Assembly: GCF_043641665.1 (NCBI RefSeq)
Contig: NC_092183.1
Span: 4,799,501-4,863,500 of the forward strand
Reading direction: 5' to 3'
DNA length: 64,000 nucleotides
Source of the DNA: Enoplosus armatus
Lineage: Eukaryota > Chordata > Actinopteri > Centrarchiformes > Enoplosidae
Position numbers and translations under genes: made by a program
Shown here: one piece after another, positions 33,336-44,054 of the stretch
Layout of the letters: every line of letters starts with the position of its first letter
How positions within the stretch are numbered: the first letter of the stretch is position 1
The notes under the pieces: generated by a model
What the model was told of the DNA's origin: nothing
Database searches by the model: none
The model's input: the letters and a program-made list of their open reading frames with translations, nothing else

Positions 33336-33341
33336 TTTATT
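33336..33341 (-). terminator. possible polyadenylation signal of hspb8
   Basis: The plus strand TTTATT gives AATAAA on the minus strand, about 1.14 kb after the hspb8 stop. Another minus-strand AATAAA is at 33804-33809, so the 3' UTR could be about 0.7 or 1.1 kb. Confidence 0.4.
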
Positions 33342-34479
33342 GCATCAGCCAATACAAAGACATCAACAGAAAAGAAGGCAGGAAACAAACGTCTTTGGCA
33401 TACGAGTCAGTCTGTCCGCTCCAACAATCATGCAGCTGTCTTCCTGAACGCTCAAATAGAAAAGAAAAATGCAAACCATATTGCAAAACCAGAAACACGT
33501 CAGATTAATATTTATAATGAATTGGCACATATTAAAGTATATTTACAATACACTTTGGTAGAATACAGTATTAATGCACACAATTCACCCTCTAATGAAG
33601 CCACAAAAGGTAACTTACTTTCGTTTCTTGTCAGTTTAAGTGACATTCATTAACTCAAAAGATAAACAACTGTGGAAACTGAAGGAAGTCAAGGCACTCA
33701 AGTAGATAAAGGCACATTTTTTCTAAACCAAATAAATCACATACAAAAGTTTGATGCAAAGACTGTTCCACTAAATTAACTGCATGGTAATATAAAGGCA
33801 AATTTTATTTTTGAGAAGTTCACATACAGTGTCATCAACTTGGTGGTTATTAAGAATGCTATGACTTATAGTGTATCAGTGGCCCAACAGCTTTTGTGTA
33901 ACCTCAGGATACACCCATATATAATATTAAAGCTGCACAAGGAAAGTTAACACACTAAAGCTGCAGCTGTTTGAATATCTTCAGTGCCCTAAAATCGAGC
34001 CTAAAAAGCGGATTCTGGAAATACCTTCAGAACAGCAGTAAGAGCTGTTAAACAACAACAAACATTGCCGGGTGTTTAGGTTTTATAAAAACGGATGCTT
34101 AACTCTGTGACTCAAATGTAGAGGCACAAACTGGAACTACCAGAAATTATGAAATGTTTATCAAACCAGGTGATCTGTAATCATTTTGTAATGAAAGACA
34201 ACATGGGGACAAAGTAGAATGTCTTAAGTTTCGGGGTCTTCTTTGAATTTTGAGTTCACGTTTAACATGAAAGAGAAGCATCTCTGTCAGTAGGGAGAGG
34301 AGGCCACGTTTTGCCTTGTGCAGCTTTAATAAGGACAAACAGAACTTACCTATTTCCTTTACACATTTTACACATTTTAATTCCAGGTGTCTAAAAACAT
34401 GAAGCTGAAGGCCACACATTTCATATCAAACTTGTAATTGTGCAGGATGATCGGTTATGTTAGTCGGGAGGTGGGGGGT

Positions 34480-34654
34480 TTAGACCATAGGGGCCTCTTG
34501 GGGTTTTGGGGCCTCCACTTCCAGTGTGTCGCCACCCTGGGGGCCCTCGTTGCTGAAGAGGTAATATGGAGGCGTCTGCCGAGCTTCGATGATAAGGACG
34601 CCCTCGGGGGACAAGGAGGCGAAAACGGTCAGAGGGTCCACATCTATCGGGATC
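34480..34654 (-). CDS. hspb8: hspb8 exon 3 (coding part)
   Basis: The acceptor is TGCTTCATCAG. It encodes [20 protein letters not shown], then [13 protein letters not shown] and a short acidic end [14 protein letters not shown] before TAA. Confidence 0.95.
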
Positions 34655-36985
34655 CTGATGAAGCAGAGGAGAATAGAAGTGAGAAAGAGCACACGGTTTG
34701 AGTGTTTTTTTTTAATGCAATGGCAGAAGTTTAGATGTTAAGAATAGCAGAAGTTTACTTGGTGGAAAAACTGTAAGCTGCTGTGTGCGTTCAGGATGTT
34801 TAAAAGCACGAGTGGGAGGAACAAAATAAGGAGAGCGGTGAGGAGAAACAGTCTGGAGAAACAGTTCAGTTCCTGCTTGGAGGTCATGCAAAACTCTGTG
34901 ACATTTTCCTCCATAAGAGCTGCTGTGCAAACATTGTTAAATGCTGGGATTCTTTATTGACACTTTCGTCAATACCCATAAACAGCCTGCAGTCGGATGA
35001 TTTTAGCGCTGTGCGTCTAGGGGAGAGAAAAAAATGACTTGGCTCAGGATCCTGACTGTTATTAAACAGTCCTCCTTGGCTAGCACTCATTCTCACACCC
35101 AGGAGGTGAACTGAAAACCATCAGGAGTTTTCATTAAAAACACTTCAGCACTGCGACAAAGAGGACGGAGAGAAAACACACAGTGGATCCAGGTGTGAGG
35201 TTTGCAAAAGCTAAACCTGATTCCAATTAATGAGAATCTGTCTGCAGAAGTTTAACACCTGTACATTTCCAACAGTGTATACGTTCCTAACCTGCTGCTC
35301 TCATCTGTCATGTGGGCAACAGCTAATTCTGTCTCTGGCATTTTTGCTTTACGTTTTGACACTTTTCATGCAGAAAATGTTAGTTTTTCCAGAGCAGAGT
35401 GGGATAATTGGCTTTCAAAACATGCAGGAAGAAGTGTTGACGGAAAATCAGCCAGAGCTGCAGTGTGTAAGGGTTCACTTCCATAAAACTGCATATACAC
35501 TTAACGAGGAACTATTATATTTAGTATTTATACTTAAATGATCAAACTGGTTTATTTCAAACTTATTTTCACCTGGAACGAAAGTCCTGACCTGAATGAA
35601 ACCTGATGTAGAGGCAAGCACACGGAGATCCAGGCAAACTCTGTTCGTGGCCAAATATGGGTATTGTAGGTTTTGTGTGCGAGCAGCCAAGTGTCTTTGG
35701 GAGTTAATATAAACATCAGGCTGCCCCGTTCAGAGGAGGAGACTGTGGGTTTACCCTCCATTTAATTAGAGAGGACTCTCCACTGGCTTCTCACTCCACC
35801 GAGAAATATAAGTCAGAAGGGACTGAAGACTTCACCTCACAGAGGCAGACAAACAGGGGGGTCACGCCAGGTCTATTTGTGTAGTCAAATATCACACACA
35901 GTGTCTCACTGAGCGTCACAGGTCCACTTCAACAACAGACTCACAGCTCAACTTCACAAAGACGTAAAAGAAAGGAAAGTAACGCAAGGAAAAAACACAA
36001 ACTGGATTAAATTTAAGAATCACATAGAGACCCCCCCCCCCACCCCCTCCTCAAATGCCAGAGGATGCAATAGGAGCCATCGGTGGGAAAAAGGCAATTA
36101 CAAAAATAAAAGAGAAGGTTGTAACAGTAATAGAAATACACTCCAACAGTATGATTATAAATCCAATTTAGATAGAACAAGACCAATACAATGTGTCCAA
36201 AGAGATAAGTCACAGGAAGTAGGTCACTGAAAATGTCTTCACGCCGTTCCAAGGAAAAGGGCTGTCAGGTAAGTATGGGGTTGGGTGGAGGGTAAGTGGA
36301 CGGAGCAGCTTGGAGGATGTGTGGGGGGAAGGGTAGTTTGAGAGATGGAGGTATGAAGACAACACTCATATAGAAGTATATATATATATATATATATACT
36401 TTATTTCTATTTCTCAGGGAGCTAAATGCTGATGTTTAGCAGGTGTAATCCTGCTGATGGACTCTGTTGGACTCTTAATCACATCCCATTGCAGGTATAA
36501 TAATTGCCATGTTTGCCATCATGGCATGCTAACATTTACTAACTAGCACTAAACACAAAGTATAGCTGAGGCTGATGGTGAATGAACTGATGGTGGCGCC
36601 ATAGCGGAAAAGTTAAGGGATCACCAAAGTTATTACAATTCATCCTGTAGGAACCACGAATGTCTCTACAAAATGTGGAGCCGATAGATGTTGAGACATT
36701 TCACTCAAAATCACCAATGTCAACCTCATGGTGGCGCTAGATGTGATGGTGGGGGATCACCAAAATCATCAGTATTCACCCTCTGGGAACCATGAATGTC
36801 TGTACCACATTTCAATCCATCCATTGGCTGTTGAGATATTTCAGTCTGAACCAAAGTGGTGGACCGACTGACGTTGCCATCCATAGAGCCGCGCTAACAT
36901 GGCTACTAGTAATCTAATCTACTGGTCAGTGTAATACATACTTTAGCATTTCAAGTCGGTGTAAGACAGTATTAGTGTTGAATAG

Positions 36986-37035
<50 letters not shown>

Positions 37036-40000
37036 CCTACACATGTGTCAGTATCTATGCCCCCCCCCCCTCCCACCTTCCCTCAATGAGCCAACTGCTG
37101 TGAAGCAAAGTTGTCCCTTCTGACAAAGTCAAATCACTCAGCTGGCCCATTACGTGGGACTCCGGCAGAAACCTTATCTGTCCAAGCTCGGGGAGTTTAT
37201 TTACTTCTGGCAAGCGCACGTTTTATCTCACACATTGATTTTATACAGCTGCCAACAAACTGTCCAATATGCTTTTCCCCCGCAGAGATGCTGAGGCGGA
37301 GAGAGACGAGCCAGTGAGACCGGACAAGGACATGTGGACCGAGTCCGTCCGGTAGTATCATGTGTCTCACGAGGACAGAAACAGAGGCAGAACAAGTGAT
37401 TCCTCATTAACAAAACCACTCACACTGAAGACTTTCACATACGAACAGATGGGAGTCACATGACCTGTGCTTTTCAAGCTACCTTTGCCCTCAGAACTGA
37501 TTTAACAACAACATATTTGGTTAATAACTGACACATTTCTCACTTTTAACCACCCTTGGACCCGGCTGCATTACATCATCAGTGTATTCTATCTATTAAC
37601 TGTTAGTATTAGTACTTTTTAGGAGAATCTACTTTCCTTTAATCTGCTGTCTCCCCTGCACATAGTGCACTAACTTGTTGCTTTTATCTGTAGGTCATGC
37701 ATGCAGTGGCGGCAAGTAACATTTATAAAGTACACTTACGGTAGAACTGTACTTACTTAATTCTGAGGTGCTTGTCCATAAAAAAAAAATCACATTTCAT
37801 GCTTCTTTATACTTCTAATCTACTACAATCAGAGGAAATATTGCATTTTACATTTTGTTACTTTGCAGACAAAGGTAATCAAAATGTATGTAAAGTGCTA
37901 CAACATTAAAATGTTTCTACATCTGTGATAATAATCCAATGATATAATAATATATCACTCTGAAAGGAAACATTCATTTACTCTACATACTTTAAGTACA
38001 TTTTGCTGATAATACTTCCATAACTTCACTTTCACAATTGATCAATCTGCTAAGTATTTTATCAATAAAGTTTCATAAATCTCATCTTCAAACTGCTCGT
38101 CTAGTCTGACCTACAGTCCGAAACCAAAAGATATTCACTTTGCTATCATATAAGATAAAAGAAATGCTGCAAGTCCTCACAATTGAGGATTCATTTTCTG
38201 TCGCTTGACTCATTGATTAATCGACTAATCGTTTCAGCTCTACTTCACTTGAGTAAAGTTTTGAATGACTTTCACTTGCCATGGAGTATTTTTACACTGT
38301 TTAATTGATACTTATACATAAATAAAGGATTCACCAATGTATACATGTGGGCACTGGGGCTAGTAATGGTTTTGTTTAGGTAAAGTGAATTGTAATGGAG
38401 TAGTAGCAGAAGATGAAAATGCTCTTACTTTACTATGTAAGTACAAGTACCTCAAAACTGTACTTAAGTACAGTACTTGAATTACTTTCCACCACTGAAT
38501 ACAAGAAAGGTTTATTGCTATTATTATCATAAGGAACAGAAAGAGAAAGTAGCAGCGCTTCAGTTAAAATGAATTCTCAGCCACACAAACTAGTAATGTG
38601 ACTTCTCTGTGCTATCTCTCGCTTTCATATTACCGGAGGATTTGGGTATCGAGGTCAGTTATTTATATATGACCCCCTCCCCTCCACCACCAGAACCCCC
38701 CCTCTCTATATATCCAGTCTGTCAGTGGTTTTAGGCTTTGCTCAGCTGAGGAGAACAGGCCTGATCTGAGAGGGGCTTTCCAATTAAAAGGATTGTGATA
38801 TGAACAGTGCGGGGCTAGCACAACTGCTTACTAATTAGCCAACAGGAAATTAGCAGAACTGGAGTGACGCGCCAGCGAGACGGCGATTCGCACCAGCGAT
38901 TAGCGCTGCTGTTTGAAGTCTTCCCACTGCCCAATTAAACGAGCAGAGGCAGAGAGCCCGGCAGGTTGTGGAAACTTCTGTGGCCTGTTTGGCTTGGACG
39001 AGTTACAAAATGATAAGTCTACAATATGTAAGACATCTGTGCAGTCCTGCTCTGTACACACCAATACTTCTCCACGTACTGGCTGCATTTCAGTATTCTA
39101 GTGTTAGTAAGTGTTGTTTTTGTCTGTTTGGAGTTGACACGTTTTGACTGGAGAGTTGTTCTCAAAGCTGATATGACTTTGGAGCAGCTGTTCAAAACTT
39201 TTTAGAGTGACAGATGAGGACTCGAGCGAGTACTGCGATAGTACTGACTTTTACATTCTTAAGAGATAAATGAAGAGCGATGCAGGATGTGGTTAGCTTA
39301 GCTTCGGACCAACTAGCTTTTCGTTTTCAGTGTGTTTTGGGTTTTCTGTCCATGTTTTAAGCTAAATGCCTATCTGTTACTATACTGGACAGTATCATTT
39401 TTTACACATTGTCATGTCATTTGTGTACATGTTAGTATTTACCAAGCAAGGTAAATTATTATCTTAAAAAATAGCTACGTATTCCTTGGTTCCCAGTCTT
39501 TTTTGCTTTTGACCCCTTAATACAAAGACATGTCTACTTATTTCCCTTGGTTTCGAGAGTTTCTGACCACTGGCAGCACTGTGGAGCTATGTTGTACACG
39601 TGGCTCCTGTCTGTCTAAACATGGATGTAAACAATGTAGGTTTATAACTTTTAAGTAAAAATCGGTTTTGCAAATGTTTTATTCGGAAGGAAATGAACTC
39701 AACATGTTTGTTAGACCTCAAGGACACACAATGTATTTTGGCGATGTTTAACTTTCAAAACTCTATTTTGAAAGCTATTACAGATAACTAGAGATAACTA
39801 TCTATTATAGCTATTAGAGATAACTTAACCAACAGTTTTCATGGTTAATAAATTGCCACTTCAGAATTATATCAGATCAAACGGTGGACAAACAGCTCTT
39901 TATATCTATATTTCATTATCAACATTTATTAGTTCTGGAGTATGTGGTCATAAAGCCCTTTGTGTCCATAATGTACAGAATCACAGTGGAGAAAACAACA

Positions 40001-43000
40001 AGTGTTTAATACAGTTCAGTGAAATGATACTCACTGTATCTTCTTTGTGAAATTCTTCGTCACTATGCCTCCTTCCTCCTGCTTCTCTTCATGTTTCCCT
40101 GTTTTAAACAAAAACCCATCAGACCAGTGAGTGAGTCGAGTAACCTTCAATAACTTCAGACATGATTAAGTTCTTAAGACTTTGTTGAGGTCATGGATCA
40201 TAACTGAGTGTCACCAGTTCAATAGGACGTATATACATATTATGACACGTTAAAAGCATCCACGGGCTTCGGTGTAGATGTAAATCAAAATGGTGTTGAT
40301 GACGCTGAGATCACAACATGTTTCATTTGGCACGTCTCTTAGCTTTGGGACCTCTGGGCGGATTGCAATGAACATGTTGACATGATGAAACACCTTTTTG
40401 ATTCCCTTTTCTTCCAGGAATGACTCCTCTGACACTCAGACATGTTGAAGTTGGGGAGAACAGCTAAGCCCGGAAACCCCCCACCTCCTCCTCCACCTTC
40501 TCCTCTGTTTATGGCCGCTCTATCTCTCGGGCTTGCTAACAGCTGCTCTGGGGCTGCTAAATATCACTGCCGCCGCCAGCAGCGTGGCCTGCCCCACCCC
40601 TTCAACCCCCGTCTGCACTCCAGGCTCGACTATGCGCTACCTTATACCCCCGCAGTGACGTCTCCGCCTGCCCGAAAGTGCTGGACTCCACCAGAGATCC
40701 GAGGGTGGAACAAAACTCCAGAGAGAACTGTGCTAAGATCACCGGTGAAGTCATGAGATTGTTATTTAAACCTCGTCATGACTTAAGAGCCTCCCTGAGA
40801 TATTTCATGAATAATGGAGGTTTGGTCAGAGAGTGGTCCAACAAGGCGCTGCCTTTCCAAGTTTTTAAGTGTCTTATGACAGAGATGCCAAATTCCAGAT
40901 GCTCTGTGTAACGCTGTTCTGGGAGGAGATCTTTTCATGGTGGATAATGTACTAAAAGGGTGTTCTGCCTGTAATAGTATCAAGGACAGGGCTGTAGTTT
41001 TCACATTTGCAGATGAAGCTTTTCAACACTTATGCCTATGTAGTTTGTTTATAGTTGCACTAATCAATATTTTTACACAAAGGATCTAAATGTGTAATGT
41101 CAAAAAGGTGCTCGTTGTGACGAACCCACTGAGAATCATCACCAAGTTCCCCTCAGCTCTACAGAGCATTTTAGTGTCTTTCAGCTTAGCGTTTTTATTT
41201 CACGGGCCCCAACTTTACTGCTTCGATTCACTCTCATCAGCCTCATTTTCAGTGGCAGCAGGAAGCCGTTTTAAGTTAAAAAATAAGCCCAGATAAACTC
41301 ACTGATTGCTATCTGGCCTGCATAAAAACGACAAAGCTAGCGACTAGCGGGTGAACGTAGTGGGACATTTAGAGGAACACAGGCTGCTATAGCTAGATGC
41401 CCTATATACACATTACAACGGTTGCATTACTTCTTTCTGTAACAATATGTATCTGTACTGTCCCTGTTAGCAAACAAATGAATAAAAGCGGACGGAAATG
41501 TGAATGAATACTGGTTTATGCTAAGTGCTGCAATATTACAGCTGTAATGTTGACTGTCTTCATGTCAGTCTTGGATTCTATGTGAGATTAGTCTGTCCAG
41601 TACAAAACTAGGCTAATAAAAGTGCTATTTATACCACCAATCCAGATTTTAGTAAACCTTATTTAAACCTTTAGTAAATTTTAGTAAACCTTATTTCCTA
41701 CCAACTTTCAGTAAGATTCACTAACATTTACTTTTAGTGATTTCTACCAGGAGGAAACGCTCAGGTGAACTCAAAGCGACTGATTCGGACACTCAGTTCA
41801 TTCTGTGTTAAACATTTGTTCGTTCATGTGCTGAACACCTCGAACATGCTTGTATCACACTCCCTGTCACGCTTTTAGAAACAGGGTCGAGTCACCGCTG
41901 CAGGCAGGCCCAACATGGCGCTGATTGAATGACCCAACTGGCATACCAACAACGTGTTTATAAAAAACTCAAGAGTTGGGGGGCCTGCTGTCCTCTGCGG
42001 CCCCTTCAGCCCTGGGTATCCCTGGAATTCATCTATCTTTTGAAGCACTGACATGAGGAAGCAATTTCTGCAAGTTACCCCCATTATCAGCCACTGAGCT
42101 AAAACGTGACGCCAGCAGACACAAAACCTGCACGAGGGTAAAAGTGTGATCCTATTTCCAGAACATTCTCTCCAGTGTTTAGTGGCAGCGAGCGGCTTGT
42201 CTTATTGTAAACAGAGACTGTTGTCACGGCCTTGCTTTAAATCTAAATCGAGCTCATGGGTGACTGAGGGAGTGATTCTCCAGGAATCTGAAACAGGTGT
42301 CTAAGCTAGAGGATCTGCCTGCCAACGTGCGAGTCCCAGTCCCACAAAATCTGTCCCACTCTTCCATATTAAGTTATTAATGTTGAGACCACGTTATACC
42401 ACAGTGGCTTTCATTGTACTGCTTCAATTCTGCTGCCAAAGAGAAAGAGCGGACAGAGTGAGCATCCTGAGAGATGCTCAGCAAGGTGGTGCTTTGTTTT
42501 TGAGTAATTCTGGCTTTTGATATTGCTGGACTGCTGCTTTTTGATCACAACTTTTTTGTGAGGTTCAATGAAAATAAAAGATATACTGGAGGGATAAGCA
42601 GAGGTTTTAGAAATATTGAGTCCAAATTCCCTCAGTGAAGAAGGAGTGCTAAGAAAAATCACCAGATAAGCTTGTAAAATGTTCCAATAATTGAATCATT
42701 TTGTTAAAAAATACTGCAAATGTTCAATTATGCTTTCTTTGAAGTGTAGGTCTAAATCCACACAGCCAGAGAGGCGTTCCTGCTAGAGAAAACAATATAC
42801 CTTAATTTCCTTTTAGAATTTAATATCTAAAAAAATTCATATTTATAGATGTTCTGAAACATTACAGAAAGTAAATCATCAAGTAACAATAAGCACTACT
42901 GAGGGCAATGCCTCAGTGGCAGCTACAGCCCTGCAAATACGTGTTTTTCACAAGCAGATGATATTATTTGTCCCATTTATTTCGTTTATATTTTATTTAA

Positions 43001-43674
43001 TGTGTTTTCTGTGCAATACGCCATAAAGTCGAGTGATTATTTTCATTCTAATGATGTATTTGACCTATTAAATCCCCATTTTAAAGGCACTTTATACAAC
43101 TGACTTGAATATTCCTGATATTAATCTGATGGTTGTCACAGGTGGGTTCACTTTGACCTCTAAGGAAAAGTTGAACTTGATGATAAAGTTTTGTATCCTC
43201 CTGAAAAAGTGTTTAAATGAAGTTTCCTCTGCGGCAGCATCCCAACTCACCTGACACTTCTACAAATCCGTCCCTCGTTTTGACGTTTAGTTCCTCTGGT
43301 TTGAAGCTGTGGACGTTCACGCAAACTTTCCAGGGCTCCCCCCCGGTGGTGGTGGGTGAGCTCCGGGAGGAGGGCTCGCCGTACCGGCTGGTGTACAGCG
43401 TGGGGCCTCCCGTGGACTGGCGCGAGGGGAAACCTGTGCGTAAACTGCTGCTGAAGGGCGAGGGAGTGAGGCGCGTGCTAAGCCGGCCCGGCCGAGCCCA
43501 GCCCGGCCAGTCCATCGCCAGATCATCGTGGAAAGGTGGCATCCCAAAGTCATCGTCCATAAACCTCGACGCGAGCTGCTCCCTGAACGGGGACTGCTCT
43601 CTGAACGGTGATTCTCCAAACGGGTCCCTGGGAAACCTCTGGCTCCCCATGGTGTAGAAGTCTCCCTCTGCCAT
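34480..43674 (-). CDS. hspb8: hspb8 (HSP22), complete in three exons
   Basis: A small heat shock protein that in vertebrates partners BAG3 in chaperone-assisted selective autophagy. Exons 43674-43251, 40098-40035 and 34654-34480 join in phase to a 220-residue protein (human 196). The start MAEGDFY is chosen because it resembles the mammalian N-terminus and leaves a sensible 5' [21 protein letters not shown] motifs lie at 15-52. The alpha-crystallin domain begins with the highly diagnostic [18 protein letters not shown] (112-129), followed by [20 protein letters not shown] (143-162) and [14 protein letters not shown] (167-180). The Lys in TKKIQ at the site of human neuropathy residue K141 is kept. 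As in HSPB8 generally there is no C-terminal I-x-I motif. Introns of 3.2 and 5.4 kb hold repeats. It lies 3.9 kb downstream of srrm4 on the same strand. Confidence 0.95.
36377..36398. repeat. (TA)11 microsatellite
   Basis: Uninterrupted TA dinucleotides. Confidence 0.97.
36415..36910. mobile_element. teleost repeat with GGTGGCGCTAGA/GGGGATCACCAAA motifs (family B, copy 1)
   Basis: It holds two internal near-repeats, each with a GGTGGCGC box, GGATCACCAAA, ACCATGAATGTCTGTACCA-like and GTTGAGATATTTCA motifs. The left part has CATGCTAACATTTACTAACT. A shorter copy is at 49.5-49.9 kb. Non-coding. Confidence 0.6.
36988..37033. repeat. (CA)23 microsatellite
   Basis: Uninterrupted CA dinucleotides, followed shortly by a C11 run at 37060-37070. 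Confidence 0.97.
37704..38497. mobile_element. MITE with CAGTGGTGGAAAGTA-type ends
   Basis: The left end CAGTGGCGGCAAGTAAC and right end TTACTTTCCACCACTG are imperfect inverted repeats. The interior has the typical TAAGTACATTTTGCTGATAA run. This family is abundant in percomorph genomes and probably hAT-derived (inference). The interior holds a second element at about 38.1-38.24 kb. It sits in hspb8 intron 2. Confidence 0.65.
38090..38243. mobile_element. fragment of a second repeat nested in the 37.7-38.5 kb MITE
   Basis: AACCAAAAGATATTCACTTTG and GATTAATCGACTAATCGTTTC followed by AGCTCTA are recognisable parts of a common teleost repeat. They interrupt the surrounding element. A related fragment occurs at 55.2 kb. 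Confidence 0.5.
39620..39725. repeat. dispersed repeat, copy related to 18.8 kb
   Basis: ATCGGTTTTGCAAATGTTTT, GGAAGGAAATGAACTCAAC and GTTTGTTAG match the stretch at 18.8 kb. It lies in hspb8 intron 2. Confidence 0.4.
40035..40098 (-). CDS. hspb8: hspb8 exon 2
   Basis: A 64-nt exon found by searching for the expected motif. The acceptor GTTTAAAACAG and donor ATACA/GTGAGT enclose [20 protein letters not shown], with phases fitting exons 1 and 3 exactly. Confidence 0.95.
40099..43250. other. hspb8 intron 1
   Basis: 3.2 kb with a half family C MITE. A proline-rich plus-strand ORF at 40.4-40.8 kb looks like chance. Confidence 0.65.
41325..41480. mobile_element. family C MITE, left-half fragment
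   Basis: GACAAAGCTAGCGACTAGCG and GGTGAACGTAGTGGGACATTT match the left arm of the full copy at 48 kb with substitutions. Confidence 0.5.
43251..43674 (-). CDS. hspb8: hspb8 exon 1 (coding part)
   Basis: It encodes residues 1-141 plus one base; the donor is TCAG/GTGAGT. It is GC- and CpG-rich from about 43.3 to 43.6 kb. A tandem [12 protein letters not shown] duplication is visible at residues 22-33. A longer in-frame extension upstream (starting MVQGCLARTAELEL) is judged untranslated because it lacks resemblance to HSPB8. Confidence 0.95.
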
Positions 43675-43912
43675 GTCCAACTGACTCAGGACCAGTTCAA
43701 GTTCTGCTGTTCGTGCCAAACAACCCTGAACCAAAACTTTTTTTTCTTTTTCTTTTAAAGTCCTACCTCGTGTCTGTGTGGAAAACTTTATCTCTTTCGG
43801 ATCACGCGCATCACCGTCACGCGATCAGCCACCGGTTGTTGCCACAAACAAACTCCTCGAGGTGAACACCGACTTTGCTAAAACCTTCAAGTGAATTCCT
43901 CCTGGCTCTGGG

Positions 43913-43919
43913 TTTTATA
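43913..43919 (-). promoter_or_regulatory. TATA box of hspb8
   Basis: The minus strand reads GGTATAAAACCC, a canonical TATAAAA about 240 bp upstream of the ATG at 43674. A start site near 43885 would give a 5' UTR of about 210 nt. Confidence 0.65.
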
Positions 43920-44046
43920 CCGGACGCCGGTTTCCCAGACGGTGAGTCGACACGGAGCAAGTGTCGGGAAAGTGCTGGGAGGGCCTGGAGAGCGCGCGCA
44001 CTGCAAAAAGTAGCCCCCTCCAGAGTGACACACGGTGTTCAGACGT

Positions 44047-44054
44047 TTCCAGAA
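44047..44054 (-). promoter_or_regulatory. possible two-unit heat shock element upstream of hspb8
   Basis: TTCCAGAA is a perfect inverted TTCnnGAA pair about 130 bp upstream of the TATA box. No adjacent third unit is visible, so it is a weak candidate. Confidence 0.3.

Larger units (their letters stand above)
32369..34479. other. convergent 3' UTRs of the hspb15-like gene and hspb8
   Basis: The 2.1 kb between the two stop codons carries poly(A) signals on both strands. The 137-codon plus-strand ORF at 33.1-33.5 kb has no supporting features. Confidence 0.6.
34655..40034. other. hspb8 intron 2
   Basis: 5.4 kb with family B repeat, TA and CA microsatellites, a nested MITE and a dispersed repeat. 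No other gene seen. Confidence 0.7.

Noticed and set aside
33095..33508. 137-codon plus-strand ORF
   Set aside because: Lies in the convergent 3' UTR region, has no domain, splice or codon-usage support.
40442..40756. Proline-rich plus-strand ORF of 104 codons
   Set aside because: Inside an hspb8 intron, from C-rich sequence, no promoter or homologue recognised.
43217..43657. 146-codon plus-strand ORF
   Set aside because: Antisense shadow of GC-rich hspb8 exon 1.
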